DNA of 64,000 nucleotides from Marinitoga sp. 38H-ov (GTDB lineage Bacteria > Thermotogota > Thermotogae > Petrotogales > Petrotogaceae), in assembly GCF_011057715.1 (NCBI RefSeq), contig NZ_LNGH01000054.1, positions 1 to 64,000 of the forward strand, read 5' to 3'. This document shows positions 53,077 to 60,973 of this stretch, piece by piece. The notes below the pieces were generated by a model. The model made no database searches. It was not told where the DNA came from and saw only the letters and a program-made list of their open reading frames with translations. The first letter of the stretch is position 1, and each line of letters starts with the position of its first letter. Both the position numbers and the translations under genes were made by a program.

Positions 53077-54100
53077 ATGAAAAAAGAAATAGTATATGTT
53101 TTAATTCTTTTTATTAGTATATTTTTTATATCATGTACTAATGTAAAAAAATAGAAAAAATGTTGAATATAATAATGGTTTAGAAAGTTCTGTGTATGAT
53201 AATAATGTTATTAAAACATCTGAGTATTATACTAAAGATGGTTTTTTGGTATTCAAAAATTATTTTGAAGATGGAAATTTAGTAAAACAAGAGATATTTG
53301 ATAAAGAAGGTAATATAGAGTATACATTTGAAATAAAAAATGAAAAGATTTCTTCTATAAAAAATTCAAAGGGTCAAAAAATACCTGCTAATAAAATATA
53401 TTATTATAATAATATTAGTCATACAAAAGAATTATTTTTGCCGAATAAAATATTTACTTTTGAAGATTATCTTAATAATATAAAAGATAAAGGTGTTTAT
53501 GAATCATTGTATGATGAATTAGATACAGGACAATATACTTTTGGATATAGACTGGATACTACAAAAACTGGATATACTTATGGAGAAATGTCAAGAAGAA
53601 TATTTAATGCAACATTAAATACTATATTAGATATAGCTACAACTAACATTATTAATTCTATTGCTTCAGAATTAAAAAACTTCATTGAATATATACAATA
53701 TACAGGAGATTTTATTTCATATCTTAAAAACAATTTTAGAATAACAAAAACAACAACCAAAGAAGCAAGACATTATACATTAAGAAAAGTATATGTTATA
53801 CATTACATTTCAGAAAATGGAAATTGGAAAAAAGGATGGGAAAAAGTTTTTGCTATAGCTGAACGTAATTATAGCAGTTTATTAGTAAAAGTAGAAGGAA
53901 TAACAAAGTATAAATATAATGATAATGGCATAATAGAAACTCGAGAAAAACTTGATGAAACGACTATAACCAGAGGAAATCTTGATGTAAAGGATTCTCC
54001 AAATTACAATAATATTTCCCAGTTATGTTTAATAGCAAAAGATAATTATTTAAATTATATAAATGGGGGAAATTATTATGTATGGTACGAAAAACCCTAA
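53077..54100 (+). pseudogene. Putative lipoprotein frameshifted in an A7 run
   Basis: ATG at 53077 opens MKKEIVYVLILFISIFFISC, a lipoprotein signal with the Cys near residue 20, then TNVKK and a stop. The mature 302-plus residues continue in another frame from about 53147, passing NNGLESSVYDNN and reaching WYEKP at 54100. Seven A at 53145-53151 are the break; six would join both parts. The protein has repeated YxxDG and KxGN motifs at its N-terminus (MORN-like, antitoxin-type) and a helical C-terminus. An isolated GTG at 53192 is a possible but poorly supported separate start. Confidence 0.65.
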
Positions 54101-54315
54101 AAATTTATTTATCCAATATTAGGAATATTATCAGTATATTTACAACATTTATATATAACAACTATTTTAATCCATTACATGTATTAGAAAAATATTATGA
54201 TGCAATGTATTATGCTAATATATATTATAAAAATATTCTTGAAGATAATACATTATCTTCTAATACTATAAATGATTCCCTTAAATCTTATTTAAATAAA
54301 ATGATAGAAGTTTGA
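54082..54315 (+). pseudogene. Truncated single-TM cassette protein
   Basis: Encodes 77 codons, of which residues 22-76 match the 217-aa protein just downstream (NYFNPLHVLEKYYDAMYYAN, LEDNTLSSNTINDSLKSYLN). It is cut at MIEV, where the next copy begins. Its own start is not supported by a ribosome site. It is a tandem-duplication remnant and shows that the unit was copied and truncated in place. Confidence 0.6.
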
Positions 54316-54965
54316 TAAATATATATTTTAGGAGGTCTTATGAATTGTTTAATTATTGGCATTATTGGAAGAATATAGATTTTAGATTTAAATTAATAAT
54401 ATTTGTAATTTTAATAATAATTTTGTATTTCCCATTAAAATTAGTATATAACTTATACTTTAATCCTTTATATATAATTAAAAAATATTATGATGCAATG
54501 TATTATGCTAATATATACTATGAAAGTATTCTTGAAGATAATACATTATCTTCTAATGTTATAAATAATTCCCTTAAAGCTTATTTAAATAAAATGATAG
54601 AAGAAAGAAAAAAGTATGTTTTAAATCCAGAAAAATCAGAAAAACTTATGAAAAAATATTATACTTTTCTTGAAAATGATGCTTCATTAGTAATGGATAC
54701 AAATACAAGCAAAAGAAATATAAATATAAAAAAAAGAAAGAATGGATATATAGTTCATATTATAAATGGAGATTTAGTATCCTATGAATTGGATTCAAAT
54801 GGAAAGATTATAAAAAAAGTAATAGATAATAATAAGATGAAAAAAATAAAATATCCAGAAAATGCTGAAATAACCTTTTATATAGTAAGAACATGGAAAG
54901 GATTAAAAATCGATTGGATTAAATCTGTTTATAATTATAAACATCAGGATATTGATCAAAAATAG
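54312..54965 (+). CDS. Single-TM protein, intact paralog of the island
   Basis: About 217 codons. The first 30 residues are basic and aromatic (FRRSYELFNYWHYWKNIDFR), then comes one membrane helix (FKLIIFVILIIILYFPL), then an extracytoplasmic helical region with LKAYLNKMIEERKKYVLNPE. A small beta C-terminal domain (AEITFYIVRTWKGLKIDWIK) ends it. The ribosome site AGGAGGTCTT is followed by an ATG in the wrong frame; TTG at 54345 is the first plausible in-frame start and gives about 206 residues. Orientation looks like N-in, C-out. Function unknown. Confidence 0.55.
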   Translation: MINIYFRRSYELFNYWHYWKNIDFRFKLIIFVILIIILYFPLKLVYNLYFNPLYIIKKYYDAMYYANIYYESILEDNTLSSNVINNSLKAYLNKMIEERKKYVLNPEKSEKLMKKYYTFLENDASLVMDTNTSKRNINIKKRKNGYIVHIINGDLVSYELDSNGKIIKKVIDNNKMKKIKYPENAEITFYIVRTWKGLKIDWIKSVYNYKHQDIDQK

Positions 54966-55100
54966 TGAGCTATTTGTTAAAAAACAAAAAATGATAGAAG
55001 GGGAATGAAAAAGATAGTAGCATATGCTATTGTATCAAGACTGATTTGGATTTTTACCAAACTCTAAAGTGTTTGTTGAAAAAATATTAAGGGGGTAAAG
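54966..55100 (+). other. Remnant of another lipoprotein start
   Basis: The bases around 54985-55040 resemble 53041-53095, the start of the lipoprotein gene (AAAAATGATAG, then GGAATGAAAAAGATAGTAGC). The reading ends quickly. It is a third partial unit. Confidence 0.4.
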
Positions 55101-56204
55101 ATGAAAGTTATAAGTAATTTATCAGCAAAAAGAATAATTATTCTCTCTTTTTTATTGATTATCTATATCTCTATAGCTTTTTCAAGTGAATTAAAACAAC
55201 TTAATTTTGATCATATTTTTACAATATCCTTCAATAAAGAATATAAATATAAAAACAACTATATAGTTTTATTCTCACCAAAAGATTCATGGGGAAACGA
55301 TTTTGATTTTCAATGGACAATAAATGAGAAAGGTAACATTTATATATTTAAGAATTTGAATAAATTTAACAATACAGAAATAACTGCATATAAAATTGAC
55401 ATATTAGAAAATACAGTAAAAATGATAAAATTAAACACTTTGATTCCAGCTCCATTTCCTCCATGGATAGATATTTTAGATGTCTATGCAAAAAATGATA
55501 AGATATATTTTTTGACATTTGGGGGTATAATAGTATTTAATCAAAATTTTAGATTTATCGATTTTTATATATTTGAAGATGTTGCTAATTCAATTACTGA
55601 AAAAACAAAAAATGAATATGAAAATGGTGTGTATTTTATTCCATATAATCACGGGAATCAGATAATTATTGATAATAATGAAAATATAATTATTAGAGAT
55701 ATATGTAGTGTTAAAATATATTCTTATTCTGGAAGAAATGAAAAAATTTTTGGTGGAAAAATATATTCATTATCAAATAAATATAGTCTAAATGCAAAGG
55801 ATAATGAATATCCTTTATTGTTGGAAAATGATAATGGTGAGATATTTATTGCTCTTTTCAAAGAACCAAATTTAAAAGAAGATTATATTTTTAATAAAAT
55901 AGAGATTTTTAATTTGAATGATGAAAAGTCATTTGAATTAAAAATGAAAAATAGAAAATTTTATCCTACAGCAGCTCTATTAAAAAATTATCTTTATGTA
56001 CTTACAATGGCGTCAAATAGTTCAAATTCATATTTACAAAGTTTAAAAATAAATATGAACGATGATAAAACATTATTTAAAATAAATGAAGAGAAAAATA
56101 ATATATATTACCGTTTTAACGATATTAAAGTAAAAAAAGTATTTAATAATAAATATATTTTTATAAGATCATATGATAAGTTGGAAGTTTTTAAAGAATT
56201 TTAG
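55101..56204 (+). CDS. Exported beta-propeller-like protein
   Basis: Encodes 367 residues. A signal anchor (RIIILSFLLIIYISIAFSSE) is followed by many short beta repeats such as IYFLTFGGIIVFNQNF, ENIIIRDICSVKIYSYSG and FPPWIDILDVYAKN. The repeats suggest a propeller like the 298-aa paralogs but with low sequence similarity. The start has GGGGG 7 nt upstream. It lies between two pseudogene units. The ligand is unknown. Confidence 0.6.
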   Translation: MKVISNLSAKRIIILSFLLIIYISIAFSSELKQLNFDHIFTISFNKEYKYKNNYIVLFSPKDSWGNDFDFQWTINEKGNIYIFKNLNKFNNTEITAYKIDILENTVKMIKLNTLIPAPFPPWIDILDVYAKNDKIYFLTFGGIIVFNQNFRFIDFYIFEDVANSITEKTKNEYENGVYFIPYNHGNQIIIDNNENIIIRDICSVKIYSYSGRNEKIFGGKIYSLSNKYSLNAKDNEYPLLLENDNGEIFIALFKEPNLKEDYIFNKIEIFNLNDEKSFELKMKNRKFYPTAALLKNYLYVLTMASNSSNSYLQSLKINMNDDKTLFKINEEKNNIYYRFNDIKVKKVFNNKYIFIRSYDKLEVFKEF

Positions 56205-56238
56205 CAAAGCGGGAAATTATAAGTGAGAGGATGCGAAT

Positions 56239-57242
56239 ATGAAAAAGTACATTACAGGTATTTTAATAGTATTTTTAACTATTACATTATATAGCCAGTG
56301 ATTATTTTTATTTAAAACTATCAACATTAATGATCTTGACATAAATAAATATGCAAATAAAAAATATTTATTTGATAAAAAGCTGGTGTTGATAAATAGT
56401 ATAGTTGATGAATCTGGGAATATTTAGGTTATAGCTGAAGATCAAAATCCATCGCTAAATTACAAAAAAGCGTATTTTTTAAAAACAAATATATTTTCTA
56501 AAAAATTAGAAACCTTTTCGGAAATTGAAGAGAAAATAGATACGAGTGATCTTGAAATGATAGTTGAAAAAGAAAATATATATTTAAAAACTCCAGATGG
56601 AATATATAAGTATGACAAAAATGGGAAACTAATAGAAAAAATGATGTATGAATCTAATAAAAAAATACACCAAATGGGAAATTTATAAAAATCAATAAAA
56701 ATGAACATATAAGTATGGATTTCCCTGTTTATAATAGACCAGAGTATTATATATACAGATTAAATTATAATAGAGAAAAATTAGAGAACAATATATTAGT
56801 AAAAACTCATGAAATAATACGCAATTTATTTAAGGATAAAGATGGAATATATGTTTTCACACATAATATCGAAAATGATATTTACAATATATATCTTTTA
56901 AAATATAGAGAACTTAAAAAATTATACTCATTACCGGGATATAAATTTAAAACAATCGGGAAATTTAAACCAAATGATAGCGATCATGAAGTTTTATTTC
57001 ATAGTATAAAATCAATAGGAATAATCGATAAAAAAATATATTTTATAGTTCAGTTAAAAAACTCAAAAAACAAAAATTTATTGTTATTTGATATAAGAAA
57101 TAAAAAAGAAGAATATATAAAATATAAATATAATGAAGAAAATTATCCAGAAAGATTGGTGGAAATTAATAATGAGGAATATCTTATTTATAATGGGAAA
57201 CCATATGAGAATTATGATTTTAAAATATATAAACTAAAATAG
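56239..57242 (+). pseudogene. Decayed exported beta-propeller-type gene
   Basis: ATG 56239 opens a signal peptide (MKKYITGILIVFLTITLYSQ) followed at once by TGA. A second stop (TAG after SGNI) follows, and the frame is then lost in an A7 run near 56659-56665, after which the reading continues to 57242 as PEYYIYRLNYNREKLENNIL and ENDIYNIYLLKYRELKKLYS. Three separate lesions make it a pseudogene; only the last 175 codons are open. It is related in style to the propeller genes around it. Confidence 0.7.
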
Positions 57243-57294
57243 ATTGTTGATACAGAGTTTTCATCCACTTAAGATATATAAAAATTCACCTCCT

Positions 57295-57411
57295 GTAACT
57301 GAGAGTGAGTTGGAAGCCTATGACCCTTACAACTTGATCTGGTTAATACCAGCGAAAGGAGCGGAGCAGAGATGAAAATCCAAATCAATCTCCTGCTTCA
57401 TGCGGGAGATT
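57295..57411 (+). ncRNA. Truncated TPP riboswitch aptamer with its terminator
   Basis: From GTAACTGAGAGTGAG the sequence follows the thi leader: GACCCTTACAACTTGATCTG, GTTAATACCAGCGAAAGGAG, CGGAGCAGAG and the terminator. The 5' part with the GGGG and the P1/P2 strand is missing and replaced by unrelated sequence. The aptamer should not fold fully, but the terminator can form. It precedes the 57620 gene and its T-tract promoter, not a thiamine gene. Confidence 0.8.
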
Positions 57412-57562
57412 TTTTGTTATTTATATATAATAATTTTTTAACTCAATTAATATATCATATTATATTATAATTAAGTAAATTTATCGAATTTTAGAAATAT
57501 AAAATTAACAGCAAATTTACTGCGATTTTGTTTACTTTTTTTTTTTTTGATAAAATTATCAG
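57384..57562 (+). repeat. Direct repeat with thi terminator and T-tract promoter, copy 2
   Basis: Near-identical to 52561-52745, including the AATTTTTTAACTCAATTAAT block and the TTAATATATCAT element. The T-run is shorter, 13 instead of 16. Confidence 0.75.
57531..57556 (+). promoter_or_regulatory. T-tract-spacer promoter with 13-T run
   Basis: TTTACT (57531-57536), 12 T plus GA as spacer, then TAAAAT (57551-57556). The spacing is only 14, so this copy may be weak or off; AATTAT at spacing 17 is an alternative -10. Confidence 0.45.
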
Positions 57563-57579
57563 CGAATAATTGAAAGTTT

Positions 57580-57591
57580 ACTGGCGCCAGT
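57580..57591. promoter_or_regulatory. Perfect 12-bp palindrome ACTGGCGCCAGT
   Basis: Third TGGCGCCA-core palindrome, between the T-tract promoter and the start codon of the 57620 gene, as for the two genes at the left end of the window. Confidence 0.45.
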
Positions 57592-57619
57592 TCATAGAAA
57601 ATACATTGGAGGGATGGTA

Positions 57620-58114
57620 ATGAAAAAGTGGTATATTTTTATTGTGTTAATAGTATTATTTGTAACAAGCTTAAATGCAGCAAATATCTTAAAGACAGTT
57701 ACTGAATATCATTATTCTTATTTAAATAGTTCAAAATTAGGTGAAACAGCATGGGAATATGTAACTGGTGAGGAAAATAGAAGTTCGATATCTGAAAATT
57801 TTAATTATTCAATTAAGTTAACGAATTCCTGGAGTTGGTCGCTAAGTATAGATATTTTGGGTAAATTAGGATTAGGTTCAAAAAAGGAGGATTCAACAGA
57901 AATTACAAGAACATATAATGTATCAATTCCCCCATATTATGGTTGGTACTTATATAAAAAAACTTCTCATACTAGATACTATTATAAATACTGGGTAGAA
58001 GAGAAAGAAATTTATGATGATGGCACTATGAAAACTGTTGATAGGAGTATTGATCAATTATTTTATAAAACGGTAACTAGTGAAACCACAAAAACAGAAT
58101 TAAAAGGTCTGTAA
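57620..58114 (+). CDS. Exported protein with an aromatic, beta-rich mature domain
   Basis: Encodes 164 residues. The ATG at 57620 is 6 nt after GGAGGG; one at 57614 abuts the site and is rejected. The signal peptide is MKKWYIFIVLIVLFVTSLNA. The mature part alternates Ser/Thr/Asn with aromatics (ENFNYSIKLTNSWSWSLSID, RTYNVSIPPYYGWYLYKKTS), followed by charged strands. This pattern resembles secreted beta-pore or adhesin-like proteins in which an amphipathic hairpin lies next to an IPPxxxGxY strand. That is a resemblance only. It sits under the T-tract promoter and palindrome. Confidence 0.6.
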   Translation: MKKWYIFIVLIVLFVTSLNAANILKTVTEYHYSYLNSSKLGETAWEYVTGEENRSSISENFNYSIKLTNSWSWSLSIDILGKLGLGSKKEDSTEITRTYNVSIPPYYGWYLYKKTSHTRYYYKYWVEEKEIYDDGTMKTVDRSIDQLFYKTVTSETTKTELKGL

Positions 58115-58122
58115 ACAAATAT

Positions 58123-58155
58123 TCCCCATAACATTATTTGTTATGGGGAATTAAA
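58123..58155 (+). terminator. Hairpin after the 57620 gene
   Basis: TTCCCCATAAC and GTTATGGGGAA pair (58123-58133 and 58141-58151); the following T-run is poor, so termination may be weak. Confidence 0.5.
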
Positions 58156-58335
58156 ATAGTCTCTGGAATAAATCTAGGAGAAAATAAAAAAACAATGAAA
58201 ATTACAAATATGTAAGATTAAAAGAATTCAGAATAATACAGATAGAAAAAAGGGTAAAAACAAGTATTGTACAAGGGCGCAAAAATAGAAATATTTAGTT
58301 AATAATTATTAATTAATTATTATTGATTATTACTA

Positions 58336-58560
58336 TTATCCTTTAAAAACACCATTTTTTAGAAGTTTGAGATAATTCAATAAGATTGTAAGGTGTATTT
58401 TAAGCATATAATAAATACTTCTAACTAATTTTCTAGTAGTAAAAATAACAGTATCTTTCTGAGATTTACCTTGATCTTTTTTCTTTTTGTAATAAGAAGT
58501 GGATCATATATACCAAATTAGTCAGACTATTCAAAGCACCTTTTATACATGATGGATAGA
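58336..58560 (-). pseudogene. Remnant of an IS110-type transposase C-terminus
   Basis: On the minus strand the reading YKKKKDQGKSQKDTVIFTTR, then KLVRSIYYMLK, resembles the end of IS110/IS116 transposases (the KGKxxKxALxxxARKLV part). Upstream the frame shifts (YDPLL). It ends with stop codons at 58336. No ends, inverted repeats or catalytic part remain. The 550-bp gap 58115-58664 holds only the hairpin and this remnant. Confidence 0.5.
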
Positions 58561-58664
58561 ATTACTTTAGTTATATAATAATGCAGATTTAGAATTCTTT
58601 TTTTAAAAATAAATATCAGATTTATTAATTATATGAAAACATTATACACGAGAGGGGTGAAAAT

Positions 58665-59570
58665 ATGAAAAAGATAGCTTTAGTGATATTTATTTTAAGT
58701 GTATCTTTTATTTTAATTTTTGGAGATTTTAATGTCTTAATTCCAGGTGCTAAAAATTTTATTGAAACAGTAGAGATTGAAAATTACAAAATTAAATATT
58801 TATACTTAAAAGAAATGGAGAAATATATTAACACTGATAAAATATCGTTTGGTAAAAAGGGTAATATAGTATTGTTTAAGGAAATGGGAAAAAATAATTT
58901 ATATATTTCCAATTTAGAGAATTTAGTTAAATGGAATGTTATTACATTAGATAATTTCCCAATACCTTCATATGATTCTACTTTTCGATTTGTAACAAAT
59001 GATAATTCCGTAGTATTTTTTTATAATAATAATAAAAACTTGGAAATTTATCAATACTCATTATCAGATAAAAAATGGGAGTTAATAAAATCTTATTCAG
59101 ATTCAGTATATTTTGATATGAATCCATCAAAAATAAACAATAATTTTTTATCTTTTGTTATACAAAATAGTGAAGATAAATTAGAACTTCATCTTTTAAA
59201 TATAACCAATAGCGATGATACTCTGGTAAAAAAGAATTTTATTGGTTCACCCAAATTAGACGTAAATACAAAAGGAGATGTAATTCTTATAAACAATATA
59301 AAATTTGAATACTATAATAATGAAACTAAAACAATAAAAGAAATAGAATTAATGGATGCTTATCCAGAAATAATAATGGATGAACCATATTTTGTAACCT
59401 TTATAAATGACAATGATGTTGCTATATATAGCAGTAATAAATTAATAATACTTAATACTAAAAACTGGAAAATAAAAGATGTTATATATGAAATACCTGA
59501 TAATATAGTTGGTTTAACAGGTTTAGATGATGGTAGTATTTTAATAAATATTTATGGTTATAAAGGATAA
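58665..59570 (+). CDS. Exported beta-propeller-like protein, paralog 2
   Basis: Encodes 301 residues. It is a near-duplicate of the gene at 49276-50172, with 9.4 kb between them. Its signal peptide differs (MKKIALVIFILSVSFILIFG) and it ends in YGYKG rather than at YE. Similarity extends from the ribosome site to near the stop at the DNA level. It is followed after 5 nt by a TolC-like gene, probably in one transcript. The lower divergence compared with the decayed neighbours suggests recent copying or gene conversion. Confidence 0.65.
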   Translation: MKKIALVIFILSVSFILIFGDFNVLIPGAKNFIETVEIENYKIKYLYLKEMEKYINTDKISFGKKGNIVLFKEMGKNNLYISNLENLVKWNVITLDNFPIPSYDSTFRFVTNDNSVVFFYNNNKNLEIYQYSLSDKKWELIKSYSDSVYFDMNPSKINNNFLSFVIQNSEDKLELHLLNITNSDDTLVKKNFIGSPKLDVNTKGDVILINNIKFEYYNNETKTIKEIELMDAYPEIIMDEPYFVTFINDNDVAIYSSNKLIILNTKNWKIKDVIYEIPDNIVGLTGLDDGSILINIYGYKG

Positions 59571-59575
59571 TAAAA

Positions 59576-60718
59576 ATGTTGAAAAAATTGTCATTTTTAA
59601 TAATAATTTTTATATCTATTTTTGTGTTTGGGAATGAAAAAGAATATTCTTTTGAAAAACTTATTTTATCCGGGACAAATAGCTCATACGAAATAAAAGT
59701 TATAGACAGCAAATTGCATAATTTAAATACAATTAATTTATTGAAAGATATTATTCAACCTAACTTATCTTTAACTCTTAATAATAATTTTATTAATTTA
59801 TCAACATCTATTTCCATTTCTTCGATTATTATGGCAAATTCAAAAGTATTTAGATATAATCTTGAAAAAGAATATAATTCTTTGAGTAAAAAACAAAAAA
59901 AGAATGAGGTTATATACCGTATTTTAAATTTGTATTCCATGATTTATAACGAGAAAGAATTACTTGAACTATATTTAAAAATTAATGATATTCTAAAAAA
60001 GAAAGAAAATTCTGAGGAATATATTCAAATAATAAATGAATTAGAAAATAGAATATATTTTAAAAAAATTACAATAGAAGAAATGGAATTAGATTTAAAA
60101 AATATTATAGGAATGGATACTTCTATAAAATATTTAAATTTATGTGAAAGTCCAAGTTTTTTAGAGATTTTAAAAAGGATAAAAATAAATATAAGTGATG
60201 GACCTCTTAATTTTGAAATATCTAAATTAGGAAATAAATTAAATGATAAAAATTCATACATTAATAATTTTTCAAATATTGCAGATTTTTATTTAGACAC
60301 AAACTTTGAAACCCATGATTATGGTGTTCGTTTGAATTTATTTAAATTTTCAGGAGTAAATTTATCTTTAAACTACTCACTCAAAAGTAATTATTTTAAT
60401 ATTTCGATTTATGTCAATTTTGGAAATATAGGGAAAATAAATAATTTAAATTCTCCAGAATTTAATGAAAAGAAAGAAGAATTCTATTATAGAGGAAACA
60501 TAGATATTATGTATAAAAATTATCTGTTTTATCAAAAAAAGTATAATGATATAAAAAAAATATTAGTAAACTTTAATTTTAAAACGTCAACAGTGGAAAA
60601 TTTGATAAAATATCTACAAATATATGAAAATTTTATACAAACTATAGGAATATATGTTCAAAACACATTGAAATTAGCAAAGGAAATTGGAATTTTAGAT
60701 GAAATCTATCAAAAATAA
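59576..60718 (+). CDS. Exported coiled-coil/beta-strand protein, TolC-like candidate
   Basis: Encodes 380 residues with a signal peptide (LKKLSFLIIIFISIFVFGNE). A long helical region around 105-200 (KVFRYNLEKEYNSLSKKQKK, LLELYLKINDILKKKEN) is followed by beta-rich segments (YGVRLNLFKFSGVNLSLNY, YFNISIYVNFGNIGK) and a final helix. This helix-strand-helix order is like outer-membrane efflux proteins of the TolC group, but no diagnostic motif is clear. It is the last gene before the thi leader. The organism's sheath-like outer envelope would suit such a protein; that is inference. Confidence 0.5.
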   Translation: MLKKLSFLIIIFISIFVFGNEKEYSFEKLILSGTNSSYEIKVIDSKLHNLNTINLLKDIIQPNLSLTLNNNFINLSTSISISSIIMANSKVFRYNLEKEYNSLSKKQKKNEVIYRILNLYSMIYNEKELLELYLKINDILKKKENSEEYIQIINELENRIYFKKITIEEMELDLKNIIGMDTSIKYLNLCESPSFLEILKRIKINISDGPLNFEISKLGNKLNDKNSYINNFSNIADFYLDTNFETHDYGVRLNLFKFSGVNLSLNYSLKSNYFNISIYVNFGNIGKINNLNSPEFNEKKEEFYYRGNIDIMYKNYLFYQKKYNDIKKILVNFNFKTSTVENLIKYLQIYENFIQTIGIYVQNTLKLAKEIGILDEIYQK

Positions 60719-60748
60719 ATTAAAGATTAAAAAACACAAATAACTCTC

Positions 60749-60777
60749 TTGAAATAAAAGTAAAATAATGGTATAAT
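60749..60777 (+). promoter_or_regulatory. Promoter of the thi operon
   Basis: TTGAAA (60749-60754), a 17-nt spacer and TATAAT (60772-60777), about 35 bp before the riboswitch. Confidence 0.75.
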
Positions 60778-60810
60778 CAAAATTGAGATTATAAAAAGTA
60801 AATAAAAAAG

Positions 60811-60955
60811 AGCCGCAGGGGAGCTACTAATCCGTAGCTGAGAGTGAGGCGGAAGCCTCTGACCCTTACAACTTGATCTGGTTAATACCAGCGAAAGGAG
60901 CGGAGCAGAGATAAAAATAAAAATCAATCTCCTGCTTCGTGCAGGAGATTTTTCT
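60811..60955 (+). ncRNA. TPP riboswitch (THI element) with terminator
   Basis: Conserved parts in order: CAGGGGAGC, GTAGCTGAGAGTGAG, GACCCTTACAACTTGATCTG, GTTAATACCAGCGAAAGGAG. The terminator AATCTCCTGC-TTCGT-GCAGGAGATT (60926-60950) with five T follows. AGGAGCGGAGCAGAGA can pair with its left arm as antiterminator. Thiamine pyrophosphate binding should stop transcription of thiSGH-thiC. Confidence 0.96.
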
Positions 60956-60973
60956 ATATCAGGAGGTGATATC

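Noticed and set aside
58115-58664. Complete insertion sequence
   Set aside because: Only a frameshifted C-terminal transposase fragment is present, with no ends or target duplication.
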